A stretch of DNA of 64,000 nucleotides from Curtobacterium flaccumfaciens (GCF_004361695.1 NZ_SNVW01000002.1:124001-188000); one strand, 5' to 3'; positions 37,790 through 48,663 are shown, numbered from the stretch's first letter. The notes: generated from the sequence alone by a model not told the origin. Made by a program: numbers and translations.

Positions 37790-39310
37790 TTACTGGTTCT
37801 TGAGCTGCTCGACGACCTGGTCGTACTGCGGCGCGTTCATGAAGTTGCCGACCGAGACGTGCTGCGCGTTCGGGTTCTTCTGCTTCGCGCGGTCCGTCAG
37901 TTCCTCCTGCGTGATGATCAGGTCCTCGTCACCGGTGAGGTTCGCGATCGCCTTGTTGGAGACCGTGACCCCCTCGATGCCGGCCTTCTTGATCTTGTTG
38001 CGGAGGACGCTGGCGCCCATCGCGCTCGAGCCCATCCCGGCGTCGCAGGCGAACACGAGGTTCTGGACCTTCGTTGCGGTCGCCGTGGTGCCGGCCGCTG
38101 CCGCCTCGTCCGAGTTGGCCGCGGCGTTGCTGCCGAAGAGCCCGGCGGTCGCGGCGTTGGCGTCACGGCCCTTGTTGGCCTGCATCTTGTCGAACGCCGC
38201 AGTCATGTCACCGCCACCGGTCGCCAGGTCGCGCTTGCGGCTGGCGAGGAGGAAGAACGAGGCGACCGCGAACGTCACGGCTGCGGAGAGGATCACCGAC
38301 AGGATGACGCCGACGTAGCTGTCCCGGGAGGTGTTGAAGAGCACCGCCAGGATCGACCCCGGAGACGCCGGAGCGGTCAGACCGGAGTTGAAGATGACGT
38401 TCGTGAGGACACCGGTGCCACCGCCGAGGATCACGGCGAGGAACAGGACCGGCTTCTGCAGCACGTACGGGAAGTAGATCTCGTGGATGCCGCCGAAGAA
38501 CTGGATGATGATCGCGCCGGGAGCGGTCGAGCGGGCGATGCCGACACCGAAGAAGGTGAAGGCGAGGAGGATGCCGAGGCCGGGGCCGGGGTTCGCCTCG
38601 AGGAGGAACAGGATCGACTTGCCCGACTCCTTGACCTGCTGCGCGCCGAGCTGGTCGAGGACGCCGTGGTTGATGGCGTTGTTGAGGAAGAACACCTTCG
38701 CCGGCTCGATGAAGATGCTCGCGAGCGGCAGGAGCGAGTGGTTGATCAGGAACTCGACGGCGGAGCCGAGCGCGAGCGCGATCCCGGTGAAGAGCTTCGA
38801 CAGCCAGAAGAACCCGACGAGGAACAGCCCGAACCCGAGGATGCCAGCCGCGTAGTTGTTCACGAGCATCTCGAAGCCCGGCTTGATCTTGCCGTCCCAG
38901 AGCCGGTCGATCTGCTTGATGATGTAGGCGCCGAGCGGGCCGCAGATCATCGCGCCGAGGATCATCGTCGTGTCGGAACCGAGGATGACACCCATCGAGA
39001 AGATCGAACCGACGACCGCACCGCGGATGTCGTAGACCATCCGGCCACCCTGGATCGCGATCGCGAGCGGGATGAGGTAGGTCAGGATCGGGCCGACGAC
39101 ACCGACGACGCTGCCGTCCTTCGAGCCGCCGAGTGCCTCCACCGGGGTCCAGCCGGTGGGGATGAAGAACGCGGTGATGATGCCCCACGCGATGAAGATC
39201 GCGATGTTGGGCATGACCATGCCGGAGAGGAACGTGCCGAACTTCTGGACACGGACGCGCCCCTGCCCCCGTGCGGGGGCTCCCGGCGATGCAACGGACG
39301 ACGTTGTCAT
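37790..39310 (-). CDS. mtlA: PTS mannitol-specific EIICB component
   Basis: 506-aa transporter that imports mannitol as mannitol-1-phosphate. Residues ~25-340: EIIC membrane domain (about eight helices; GGIHEIYFPYVLQKP motif). Residues ~345-400: linker with Ala/Thr-rich sequence. Residues ~415-506: EIIB with VFACDAGMGSSAMG and active Cys422. EIIA is a separate protein here (mtlF). Start ATG 39310; a second in-frame start is unlikely because the N-terminal basic region is typical. Confidence 0.93.
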   Translation of the reverse strand: MTTSSVASPGAPARGQGRVRVQKFGTFLSGMVMPNIAIFIAWGIITAFFIPTGWTPVEALGGSKDGSVVGVVGPILTYLIPLAIAIQGGRMVYDIRGAVVGSIFSMGVILGSDTTMILGAMICGPLGAYIIKQIDRLWDGKIKPGFEMLVNNYAAGILGFGLFLVGFFWLSKLFTGIALALGSAVEFLINHSLLPLASIFIEPAKVFFLNNAINHGVLDQLGAQQVKESGKSILFLLEANPGPGLGILLAFTFFGVGIARSTAPGAIIIQFFGGIHEIYFPYVLQKPVLFLAVILGGGTGVLTNVIFNSGLTAPASPGSILAVLFNTSRDSYVGVILSVILSAAVTFAVASFFLLASRKRDLATGGGDMTAAFDKMQANKGRDANAATAGLFGSNAAANSDEAAAAGTTATATKVQNLVFACDAGMGSSAMGASVLRNKIKKAGIEGVTVSNKAIANLTGDEDLIITQEELTDRAKQKNPNAQHVSVGNFMNAPQYDQVVEQLKNQ

Positions 39311-39383
39311 GTGCGGTGACTTTCTGTGAGGTGCTGCTGCTGTGTGAGGGGTGGTGCTGGGTCGGGTGGTGCTGTGGGGCGGC

Positions 39384-41039
39384 TCAGGCGGCGTGGACCG
39401 CGGCCGCGGCGGACTTCGCGGCCGCCGCCGTGCTCGCGGCGAGTGCTGCCGTCGCCATCTCGCGGGCCTGTTCGAGCGTGTGGTTGCCGAGTTCGGCGCG
39501 CACGTCGGCGAGGGCCGCGGGGGTCATCGAGAGGGTGGTGGCGCCGAGGCCGACGAGGACGACGGCGAGCAGCGGGTCGGCTGCGGCCTCACCGCAGATG
39601 CCGACGGGCTTGCCGGCCGCCGCACCGGCGGTGCCGAGCTGCGCGACGAGGCGCAGGACGGCGGGGTGCCACGGGTCCTGGTACGAGGCGACGGTGCCGA
39701 GCATGCGGTCGGCGGCCATCGTGTACTGGGTGAGGTCGTTCGTACCGATCGACACGAAGTCGGCGGAGGTGAACACCTGGTCGGCCATCAGCGCGAGCGA
39801 GGGGACCTCGGCCATCACGCCGGCGGTGCGGATGCCGAGCTCGCGGGCGAGGTCGACGAAGTACTCGGTCTCCTCGGCGTCGGCGACCATCGGGGCCATC
39901 ACCCAGAGGTCGGCCTCGGTCTCGGCGTCGGCCTGTGCGAGCGCGGTGAGCTGGTCGCGGAGTACCTCGGGGTGGTTCCGCAGCGCCCGGAGGCCGCGGC
40001 GCCCGAGGGCCGGGTTCTCCTCGTCCTTGTCAGTGAGGAACGGCAGCGGCTTGTCGGCGCCGGCGTCGAGCACGCGGACGACGACCTTCTTGCCGGGGAA
40101 CGCCTCGAGGAGCTGCCGGTAGGACTCCTGCTGCTCCGCGACGGTCGGTGCCTTCGGCGAGTCGAGGAAGAGGAACTCGGTGCGGAAGAGCCCCACGCCC
40201 TCCGCACCGAGAGCAACGGCGCCCGCGGCGTCGGCGGGGCTGCCGAGGTTCGCGAGCAGGGGCACGGTGTGGCCGTCGGCGAGGGCGCCGGCGGTGAGCG
40301 GGGCGGCGGCCGCGGCGAGGCGGTCGGCGATGCGCTGCTCGACGTCGGCGACCAGCTCGGCGGAGGGCTCGGTCACGACGGTGCCGGCGACGGCGTCGAC
40401 CACGACGGCCTGTCCGTCGGCGAGGTCGTCCGCGCCGGTGACGCCGACGATGGCCGTGATGCCCTTCGCTCGGGCGAGGATCGCGGTGTGCGAGGTCGGG
40501 CCGCCGTCACGGGTGACGAGCGCGAGGACCTTGTCGAGGTCGAGGAGCGCGGTGTCGGCCGGTGCGAGGTCGCGGGCGACGAGCACGAACGGGGTGTTCG
40601 ACTCGGGGACGCCGGGGGCGGCCACGCCGCGGAGCTTCGCGACGATGCGCTGGGCGACGTCGTCGAGGTCGGCGGCACGCTCCCCCATGTAGCCGCCCAT
40701 GCCGACGAGCAGGTCGCGGAACTGCGCGAACGCCTCGTGCACGGCACGTTCGGCGTTGGTGCCGCCGTCGATGCGGGCGTGCACGTCGTCGAGGAGCGTC
40801 GGGTCCTGCGCCATGAGCGCCTGCGCCTCGAGCACGGCCTGGGCGTCGCCGCCGGCAAGCTGTCCGCGCTTGTTGAGGTCGTCGGCCACCGCGGCGATCG
40901 CGGCGGCGACGGCCTGCTTCGCGTCGTCCGCCGAACCCTCGAGCGGCGTGGTCGACGGTTCGCCGAGCGGGTCCGCCATCCGGAGCACGGGGCCGTGGGC
41001 GACGCCACGGCCGACGCCGGTTCCGAGCAGTTCGGACAT
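39384..41039 (-). CDS. ptsI: PTS enzyme I (phosphoenolpyruvate-protein phosphotransferase)
   Basis: 551 aa, takes phosphate from PEP and hands it to HPr. N-terminal domain with phospho-His184 in DGGPTSHTAILAR; C-terminal PEP-binding barrel with FRTEFLFLD, VRVLDAGADKPLPFL, SIGTNDLTQYTMAADR and Cys-containing GICGEAAADPLL. ATG 41039 is chosen since AAGGAG lies 7 bp upstream; the frame stays open to 41312 but upstream residues are not family-like. First gene of the ptsI-mtlA-mtlF-mtlD operon. Confidence 0.95.
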   Translation of the reverse strand: MSELLGTGVGRGVAHGPVLRMADPLGEPSTTPLEGSADDAKQAVAAAIAAVADDLNKRGQLAGGDAQAVLEAQALMAQDPTLLDDVHARIDGGTNAERAVHEAFAQFRDLLVGMGGYMGERAADLDDVAQRIVAKLRGVAAPGVPESNTPFVLVARDLAPADTALLDLDKVLALVTRDGGPTSHTAILARAKGITAIVGVTGADDLADGQAVVVDAVAGTVVTEPSAELVADVEQRIADRLAAAAAPLTAGALADGHTVPLLANLGSPADAAGAVALGAEGVGLFRTEFLFLDSPKAPTVAEQQESYRQLLEAFPGKKVVVRVLDAGADKPLPFLTDKDEENPALGRRGLRALRNHPEVLRDQLTALAQADAETEADLWVMAPMVADAEETEYFVDLARELGIRTAGVMAEVPSLALMADQVFTSADFVSIGTNDLTQYTMAADRMLGTVASYQDPWHPAVLRLVAQLGTAGAAAGKPVGICGEAAADPLLAVVLVGLGATTLSMTPAALADVRAELGNHTLEQAREMATAALAASTAAAAKSAAAAVHAA

Positions 41040-41133
41040 TCGAGACTCCTTCATCTCACACGCACGTGCGGTGGGGTGGTTCGTTCGGTGCGCGCGACGC
41101 GGAGACGGGACCCCGCCGGTGCGGCTGTGCAGC

Positions 41134-41162
41134 ACACTACCCCGATCCGCGTTGACAAACAA
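41134..41162 (-). promoter_or_regulatory. Candidate ptsI promoter
   Basis: On the minus strand TTGTTT (41162-41157), a 17-bp spacer, and TAGTGT (41139-41134). It directs transcription toward ptsI and overlaps the divergent deoR promoter. Confidence 0.5.
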
Positions 41163-41181
41163 ACACATCCGGGGATAAAAA
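41152..41181 (+). promoter_or_regulatory. Candidate deoR-type regulator promoter
   Basis: A consensus -35 TTGACA at 41152-41157 and TAAAAT at 41176-41181 with an 18-bp spacer. The surrounding ~60 bp is unusually A-rich for this genome (AAACAAACACATC, ATAAAAATACAGAAACAG). Confidence 0.65.
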
Positions 41182-41182
41182 T

Positions 41183-41235
41183 ACAGAAACAGATGCCCGT
41201 TTGCGTCTGGCGGCTGATCACTTCGGAACAGAAAC
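41183..41235. promoter_or_regulatory. Direct repeat ACAGAAAC, possible operator
   Basis: ACAGAAAC occurs at 41183-41190 and at 41228-41235, 45 bp apart (about four helical turns), just downstream of the divergent promoters. Spacing suits binding by a looping or multimeric regulator such as the DeoR-type protein encoded at 41303. Inference only. Confidence 0.35.
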
Positions 41236-41302
41236 GCCAGCAGCGTGTCCGAGCATGTCCGTTCCGTTCCGACTCCATCGCTCCCAGACCGCGAGGCCCC
41301 CG

Positions 41303-42073
41303 ATGTACGCACCAGAGCGCCACCAGCGCATCGTCGAACGGGCCCGCGAACAGGGCCGGGTCGACGTGAAGGACCTCGCCGAGCTCCTCGAGGTCACACC
41401 GGAGACCATCCGCCGCGACCTCACCAGCCTCGAGCGGCGCGGCCTCGTCCGTCGCGCCCACGGCGGCGCGATCCCGGTCGAGCGGATCACCCTGCACCCG
41501 GGTGTCGGCGACCGCGGCGGCATCAACCAGTCCGAGAAGATGGTCATCGCCGAGGCTGCCCTCGACGAGCTGCCCGAGAACGGCTCGGTGATGATCGACG
41601 CCGGCACCTCGACGATCTGCCTCGCCGAGATGCTCCCCACCGACCGCGGGCTCACCGTCGTCACGCACTCGCTGCCCGTGGCGATGGCCGTCGCGAACCG
41701 GGCCGGCATCGACCTGCACCTGCTCGGCGGCAACATCCGGAGCGACTCGCTCGCCGGCGTCGGCACCTGGACCCACCAGCTCATCGGCATGGTGAGCGTC
41801 GACGTCGCCTTCATCAGCATCAACGGCATCACCCCGGAGCGCGGTCTGACGACGCACAACATGGCCGAGGCCGCCGTGAAGAGCGCCATGATCAAGTCCG
41901 CCCGACGGAGCATCCTGCTCGCCGACCACACCAAGTTCGGTCGCGAGGAGTTCGGCCGCGTCGCGCCCCTCGCCGCGATCGACACGATCATCACCGACCC
42001 GGGCGTCAACGCCGACCTGGTGCGCGAGGTCGAGGCCGCCGGCACCGAGGTGTTCTGGCCCGGCCGCGACTGA
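41303..42073 (+). CDS. DeoR-family transcriptional regulator
   Basis: 256 aa. N-terminal winged HTH with the DeoR signature (RHQRIVERAREQGRVDVKDL, EVTPETIRRDLTSLERRGLV, ~residues 6-50) followed by a sugar-phosphate-binding sensor domain (MIDAGTSTICLAEML, THSLPVAMAVANR, ILLADHTKFGREEF). It probably represses or activates the divergent ptsI-mtl operon in response to a hexitol or fructose phosphate. ATG 41303; promoter at 41152. Confidence 0.93.
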   Translation: MYAPERHQRIVERAREQGRVDVKDLAELLEVTPETIRRDLTSLERRGLVRRAHGGAIPVERITLHPGVGDRGGINQSEKMVIAEAALDELPENGSVMIDAGTSTICLAEMLPTDRGLTVVTHSLPVAMAVANRAGIDLHLLGGNIRSDSLAGVGTWTHQLIGMVSVDVAFISINGITPERGLTTHNMAEAAVKSAMIKSARRSILLADHTKFGREEFGRVAPLAAIDTIITDPGVNADLVREVEAAGTEVFWPGRD

Positions 42074-42158
42074 CGCCCCACCCCGCACACCTCACCGGAC
42101 CCACCCACCGGACGCTCGCTACCATGAGCGCCACCACCCATCGACTAGGAGTTCATCG

Positions 42159-42431
42159 ATGTCCGAAGCCACCCGCACCGTCACCGTCGCCAGCGCGTCC
42201 GGCCTGCACGCGCGCCCCGCCTCCCTGTTCGTCCAGACCGTGACGGCGTCGGGCCACCAGGTCACGATCGCGAAGGGCGACAAGTCCGGCAACGCGGGCA
42301 GCATCCTCGCCCTGCTCGGGCTCGGCATCGAGAACGGCGACGAGGTCACCCTCACGGTCTCCGGCGACGACGCCGAGACGACCGCGGACAGCCTGGTCGA
42401 GTTCCTCAAGACGGACCACGACGCGGCCTGA
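42159..42431 (+). CDS. ptsH: Phosphocarrier protein HPr
   Basis: 90 aa. Phospho-His17 in SGLHARPAS and the segment KSGNAGSILALLGLG with Ser48 at the regulatory-Ser position. It shuttles phosphate from EI to EIIA proteins. Start follows a GGAG-like ribosome site (ACTAGGAGTTCATCG). It lies 85 bp after the deoR-type gene and ends before two strong hairpins. Confidence 0.95.
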   Translation: MSEATRTVTVASASGLHARPASLFVQTVTASGHQVTIAKGDKSGNAGSILALLGLGIENGDEVTLTVSGDDAETTADSLVEFLKTDHDAA

Positions 42432-42439
42432 CCGCGCGC

Positions 42440-42505
42440 GTCGCGCCCTGGGCGCGACCACCTTCTGACTGGAGGCCCGTGGCTGCGCAGCCACGGGCCT
42501 CCAGT
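42440..42505. terminator. Two consecutive hairpins after ptsH
   Basis: First: palindrome GTCGCGCCC-T-GGGCGCGAC at 42440-42458. Second: 18-bp arms at 42468-42485 (ACTGGAGGCCCGTGGCTG) and 42488-42505 with a 2-nt loop. Either could end the deoR-ptsH transcript; the second is related in style to the palindromes at 36050 and 48456. Confidence 0.8.
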
Positions 42506-42558
42506 GCGTCTCCCGGCCACGTCCAGGGCTGTCGGCGGCCGCCGATAGGGTGATCTGC

Positions 42559-44450
<1,892 letters not shown>

Positions 44451-44452
44451 GC

Positions 44453-45040
44453 ATGCTCCCCGTCACGCTGTCGTCCGCCCGTGTGCACCTCGACGTGCCC
44501 ACCCGGGCGGACGCCGCGGCCATCACCGAGGCCTGCCAGGACCCGGACATCGTGCGCTGGACGACCATCCCGACCCCGTACACCGCCCGCGACGCCACCA
44601 CCTTCGTGGACGCCCTGGTCGGCCCCGGCTGGGCGTCCGACCGCGAGTACACCTGGGCGATCCGTCGCACCGGGTCGACGTGGCTCGAGGGGGTCATCGG
44701 GTACCGGACGGCGCACCGCGACCTCGGCTTCTGGCTCGCCCCCTCGGCGCGCGGGACGGGGCTCATGCACGACGCGGTCGGGCTGGTGCTCGACTGGGCC
44801 TTCGCGCAGGGCGCTCCCGACGTCTACTGGGAGTGCTACGCGGGCAACACCGCGTCCGCCTCGGTCGCACGTGCCGCGGGCTTCTCGTACACCGGCTCCG
44901 GCCCCGCGCTCATCCCCGGCCGCGGTGGCGCACCGACGACCGCGTGGAAGGGCCTCCGCCGCGCGGACGGCACGCCGGCGTCCGACCGGCCGTGGCCGCC
45001 CGAGACGTTCGGTGACACGTCATCCGCTGACCGCCGGTAG
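44453..45040 (+). CDS. GNAT-family N-acetyltransferase
   Basis: 195 aa, RimJ/RimL-like subfamily: LSSARVHLDVPTRADAAAIT at the start, GVIGYRTAHRDLGFWLAPSA (beta4 and the acetyl-CoA loop), and NTASASVARAAGFSYTG at the end. Substrate unknown, possibly ribosomal-protein or other N-terminal amines. Overlaps neither neighbour; ribD follows 9 bp later. Confidence 0.85.
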   Translation: MLPVTLSSARVHLDVPTRADAAAITEACQDPDIVRWTTIPTPYTARDATTFVDALVGPGWASDREYTWAIRRTGSTWLEGVIGYRTAHRDLGFWLAPSARGTGLMHDAVGLVLDWAFAQGAPDVYWECYAGNTASASVARAAGFSYTGSGPALIPGRGGAPTTAWKGLRRADGTPASDRPWPPETFGDTSSADRR

Positions 45041-45049
45041 TCTCGGTCC

Positions 45050-46159
45050 GTGACCCGCTCCACCGATCCGTCGCCGACGTCCGCCTCCGCGGCCGAGGTC
45101 CGCGCGATGCGCCGCGGGCTCGAACTCGCCGCACTCGGGCCGGCCGTGGGCGACCACGCGCGGGTCGGGGCGGTCATCCTCTCCCCCGACGGCGACGTCC
45201 TCGCCGAGGGCTGGCACAAGGGCGCCGGCACGCCCCACGCCGAGGTCGACGCCATGGCGAAGGTCGCGCCGGAGCAGCTCCGTGGCGCCACCGCCGTCGT
45301 CACCCTCGAACCCTGCAACCACACCGGACGCACCGGTCCCTGCGCCGTCGCCCTGCTCGAGGCCGGCGTCGGCCGCGTCGTGTACGCGATCGACGACCCG
45401 GGCGCGACCGTGCACGGCGGTGGCGACCGTCTCCGTGCCGGGGGCGTCGACGTCGTCGCGGGCGTGCTCGCCGACGAGGCCGAGGCCTTCCTCGAGCGCT
45501 GGCTCCTCTCGGTCCGGCTCGGGCGTCCGTGGGTCACGGTGAAGTGGGCCTCCAGCCTCGACGGCCGCGCCGCTGCGGCCGACGGCACGAGCCAGTGGAT
45601 CACCGGCGCCGCGGCCCGGCAGCACGTCCACGAGCAGCGTGCCGCACACGACGCGATCCTGGTCGGCACCGGCACCGTCCTCGCCGACGACCCGAGCCTC
45701 ACCGCGCGGGGCGACGCCGGCGAGCTCCTCGCCGACCAGCCCCTCCCGGTGGTCCTCGGCGACCGCCCGGTCCCGGACGACGCCGCCGTCCGCCGCCACC
45801 CCCGCGGGCTGCTGACGCTCCCCGGCCACGACCTCGGCGCCGCGCTCGGTGCCCTCCGTGGGCACGGCGTGCACTCGGTGTTCGTCGAGGGCGGCCCGAC
45901 CGTCGCCTCGGCACTCATCGCCGCCGGACTCGTCGACGAGTACCTCGTGTACCTCGCCCCCGTGCTGCTCGGCGGCCCCCGTGTGGCCCTCGGCGACGTC
46001 GGTGTGGGAAGCATCGGCGACCGTCGGAGGTTGGACGTACTATCGACAACCAGCCTCGGCCCCGACCTGCTGGTCCGAGCACGACCCCACCGCGCGGCGA
46101 CGCCCGCGGCGGACGAGCCCCGGAACGCGGGGCCCCAGGACGACCGGAGCACCTCATGA
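45050..46159 (+). CDS. ribD: Bifunctional riboflavin deaminase-reductase
   Basis: 369 aa. N-terminal zinc deaminase (PHAEVDAMAK, EPCNHTGRTGPCAVAL) acting on 2,5-diamino-6-ribosylamino-pyrimidinone 5'-phosphate; C-terminal reductase (VTVKWASSLDGRAAAADGTS, EGGPTVASALIAAGLVDEYL). Steps two and three of riboflavin synthesis. GTG 45050. Its stop overlaps the ribA start (ATGA), so they form an operon. Confidence 0.95.
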   Translation: MTRSTDPSPTSASAAEVRAMRRGLELAALGPAVGDHARVGAVILSPDGDVLAEGWHKGAGTPHAEVDAMAKVAPEQLRGATAVVTLEPCNHTGRTGPCAVALLEAGVGRVVYAIDDPGATVHGGGDRLRAGGVDVVAGVLADEAEAFLERWLLSVRLGRPWVTVKWASSLDGRAAAADGTSQWITGAAARQHVHEQRAAHDAILVGTGTVLADDPSLTARGDAGELLADQPLPVVLGDRPVPDDAAVRRHPRGLLTLPGHDLGAALGALRGHGVHSVFVEGGPTVASALIAAGLVDEYLVYLAPVLLGGPRVALGDVGVGSIGDRRRLDVLSTTSLGPDLLVRARPHRAATPAADEPRNAGPQDDRSTS

Positions 46160-46818
46160 CCGACGCACTCACCTCCCCCACCCCCGGGAGCCCGGTCCAG
46201 TTCGAGGTCTCCACGAACGTCCCGACGACGCACGGCACGTTCGAGATGCGCGCCTACCGCGACCTCGTCACGAGCGCCGAGCACGTCGCGATCATCGCGA
46301 ACGGTCCCGACGGCGCCGCGCCCCGCGACGGCGCGCTCGTCCGCGTGCACTCCGAGTGCCTGACCGGCGAGGCCTTCGGCTCGCTGAAGTGCGAGTGCGG
46401 CCCCCAGCTCGACGCGGCGCTCGACACGATCGCGGCCGAGGGCGGCGTGGTGGTCTACCTCCGCGGGCACGAGGGCCGCGGCATCGGTCTCATCAACAAG
46501 CTCAAGGCGTACCGCTTGCAAGAGGACGGCCTCGACACCCTCGACGCCAACCTCGCGCTCGGGCTGCCCGCCGACTCCCGCGCCTACGGGGGCGCCGCCG
46601 GCATCCTCGCCGACCTCGGTCTCACGCGCGTCCGGCTGCTCTCGAACAACCCCGAGAAGCGTCGGCAGCTCGAGGAGCACGGCATCACGGTCGAGGGGCT
46701 CGTGCCGCTCGTCGTCGGCATCTCCGCGCAGAACGCCGGGTACCTCGACACGAAGCGCGACCGGATGGGGCACCAGCTTCCGGCGCACCTCGAGGCGGGT
46801 TCCCCCACGCGGGGCTGA
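46156..46818 (+). CDS. ribA: GTP cyclohydrolase II
   Basis: 220 aa, first step of riboflavin synthesis: GTP to 2,5-diamino-6-ribosylamino-pyrimidinone phosphate. Zinc-binding Cys in SECLTGEAFGSLKCECG, catalytic region YLRGHEGRGIGLINKLKAY and LLSNNPEKRRQLEEHG. The DHBP synthase (RibB) domain found fused in RibBA proteins is absent. Start ATG 46156. No ribE or ribH follows; those steps must be encoded elsewhere. Confidence 0.94.
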   Translation: MTDALTSPTPGSPVQFEVSTNVPTTHGTFEMRAYRDLVTSAEHVAIIANGPDGAAPRDGALVRVHSECLTGEAFGSLKCECGPQLDAALDTIAAEGGVVVYLRGHEGRGIGLINKLKAYRLQEDGLDTLDANLALGLPADSRAYGGAAGILADLGLTRVRLLSNNPEKRRQLEEHGITVEGLVPLVVGISAQNAGYLDTKRDRMGHQLPAHLEAGSPTRG

Positions 46819-47031
46819 TCGCTCCGCAGCTCTCTGGGCTGACCCTCTGGGCTGATTCGCAGGTTCACGACATCTGTCGTACCATGTTGTCCTCCGTCAC
46901 AAGCGGTACACCACCCAGTTCCGAACGCACCCGATCGATGCACGCGCCACCCTGCGCGAACCGATCGGTGTCCGCCGTCCGGATCACCGCTGTGCTCCCC
47001 TCGAGCGCGCCCCACGGAGTCTCCTCACCCC
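46819..47031. other. Gap between ribA and the MFS gene
   Basis: 213 bp without a protein-like frame. GGGCTGA occurs three times near the start (about 46814, 46838, 46849) and a TTCACGACATCTGTCGTACC stretch at 46864-46883 contains GACATCTGTC, a small inverted repeat. The MFS promoter should be in this stretch; I cannot place it. No clear terminator for ribA. Confidence 0.4.
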
Positions 47032-48444
47032 ATGTCCGCCGCACCGGCACCCGCAGCCCCGAAGACCGCTGGCAATCCGCGCTCCCGCGTCGTGATCGCC
47101 AGCCTCGTCGGCACGTCCATCGAGTTCTACGACTTCTACGTCTACGCCACCGCCGCGGTCCTCGTCTTCCCGACGCTGTTCTTCCCGAACGAGGACCCCA
47201 CCGCATCGCAGCTGTCGTCGTTCGTCACGTTCGCCCTCGCGTTCTTCGCACGTCCGGTCGGATCGATCATCTTCGGCCACTTCGGTGACCGCGTCGGCCG
47301 CAAGGCGACCCTCGTGGCGTCGCTGCTCGTCATGGGGACCGCGACCTTCCTCATCGGGTGCCTGCCGACGTTCTCCTCGATCGGCATCTGGGCCCCCGTC
47401 CTCCTCGCGGTGATGCGCTTCGCCCAGGGTGTCGGCCTCGGTGGCGAATGGTCGGGCGCGGCCCTCCTCGCGACCGAGAACGCCCCGAAGGGCAAGCGCG
47501 GCGTGTTCGGTTCGATGCCGCAGCTCGGCGCCCCGATCGGCTTCCTCCTCGCGAACGGCCTGTTCATCGCGATCAACGCCGCGATGCCCGCCGGCGCCGA
47601 CGGCACCCCGAACCCGGAGTTCCAGGCGTGGGGCTGGCGCATCCCGTTCCTGCTCTCCGCCGTGCTCGTCATCGTCGGCCTCTACGTGCGCTTCAAGCTC
47701 GTCGAGTCCACGGTGTTCCGCGGTGTCCAGGAGTCCGGCACGGTCGCCAAGGTCCCGCTCGGCCGCGTGTTCCGCACCTCGTGGAAGGCCGTCATCGTCG
47801 GCACCTTCGGCATGGTCGCCACGTACGTCCTCTTCTACTTCATGACGACGTTCACGCTGTCGTACGGCACGACCGGCACCGAGGCGGGCCCCCTCGTCCC
47901 GAAGATCGGCCTCGGCTACACCCGCGGCGAGTTCCTCACGCTGCTCATGATCGGCGTCGTGTTCTTCGGCATCTTCACGCCCGTCGCCGGCATGCTGGCG
48001 GACAAGTTCGGCCGTCGTCGCACGCTCATCCCGACCACCATCGGCATCGCGTTGTTCGGTCTGACGTTCCAGATCTGGTTCGCGGCCTCGACCGGTCCGA
48101 TCACGGTCGTCACGTTCCTCATCGTGGGCCTGTCCCTGATGGGGCTGACGTTCGGTCCGATGGGGGCCCTGCTGCCGGAGCTCTTCCCGACGAACGTCCG
48201 CTACACCGGTTCGGCGATCGCGTACAACGTCGCGTCGATCCTCGGTGCCTCGCTCGCGCCGACGATCGCCCTGGCCCTGTGGAAGCCGGACGGGAACATC
48301 TTCCTCGTCGGCCTGTACCTCTCCATCGCCGCGGTGGTGACGCTCGTCGCTCTCCTGTTCATGCGGGAGACCAAGAGCGCCGCCCTCGACGAGGCGGACC
48401 GGTCCGGCGCGCCGGACGCTGCCCCCGCGGACGTCCGCGGCTAG
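47032..48444 (+). CDS. MFS metabolite:proton symporter (MHS family)
   Basis: 470 aa, twelve predicted membrane helices. MFS signature GHFGDRVGRKATLVASLLVM between TM2 and TM3, and a repeat DKFGRRRTLIPTTIG between TM8 and TM9. N-terminus VVIASLVGTSIEFYDFYVYA is typical of the shikimate/alpha-ketoglutarate/proline-betaine symporter group. Substrate not known. ATG 47032 with a GGAG-like site (GGAGTCTCC). A strong palindrome follows the stop by 11 bp. Confidence 0.88.
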   Translation: MSAAPAPAAPKTAGNPRSRVVIASLVGTSIEFYDFYVYATAAVLVFPTLFFPNEDPTASQLSSFVTFALAFFARPVGSIIFGHFGDRVGRKATLVASLLVMGTATFLIGCLPTFSSIGIWAPVLLAVMRFAQGVGLGGEWSGAALLATENAPKGKRGVFGSMPQLGAPIGFLLANGLFIAINAAMPAGADGTPNPEFQAWGWRIPFLLSAVLVIVGLYVRFKLVESTVFRGVQESGTVAKVPLGRVFRTSWKAVIVGTFGMVATYVLFYFMTTFTLSYGTTGTEAGPLVPKIGLGYTRGEFLTLLMIGVVFFGIFTPVAGMLADKFGRRRTLIPTTIGIALFGLTFQIWFAASTGPITVVTFLIVGLSLMGLTFGPMGALLPELFPTNVRYTGSAIAYNVASILGASLAPTIALALWKPDGNIFLVGLYLSIAAVVTLVALLFMRETKSAALDEADRSGAPDAAPADVRG

Positions 48445-48455
48445 GCAGGTCACGC

Positions 48456-48499
48456 CGGACGGGAGGCACGGTGCCAGCTGGCACCGTGCCTCCCGTCCG
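48456..48499. terminator. Long palindromic terminator, copy 2
   Basis: A perfect 44-bp inverted repeat: left arm 48456-48477 (centre GGCACGGTGCCAG) and complement at 48478-48499, no loop. Matches 36050-36089 except that one G-C pair is replaced by A-T in both arms. Confidence 0.85.
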
Positions 48500-48555
48500 T
48501 CATGCGTCACCCACCGCACGTTCCTGCCCATCGCACCCGACCTGGGTTGCCGTTT

Positions 48556-48624
48556 CGCGCGTAGGGGGCCGGAAGATCCGACCTCCTACGCGCGATTCGT
48601 CATCCGATGCGCGATTCGTCATCC
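48556..48624. repeat. Inverted and direct repeats upstream of the HTH gene
   Basis: CGCGCGTAGG (48556-48565) pairs with CCTACGCGCG (48585-48594). Then CGCGATTCGTCATCC occurs twice at 48591-48605 and 48610-48624. Lies between the MFS palindrome and the HTH promoter, in a 259-bp region without genes. Confidence 0.55.
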
Positions 48625-48663
48625 CACGCGCGGATCGGCCCCGCCCACCCTGTCCGTCAACTC

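Noticed and set aside
41040-41312. Longer start for ptsI at 41312
   Set aside because: It would cross both promoter candidates, and the extra residues do not resemble enzyme I; AAGGAG sits 7 bp before ATG 41039.
45041-45049. FMN riboswitch before ribD
   Set aside because: Only 9 bp separate ribD from the GNAT gene, with no room for the aptamer.
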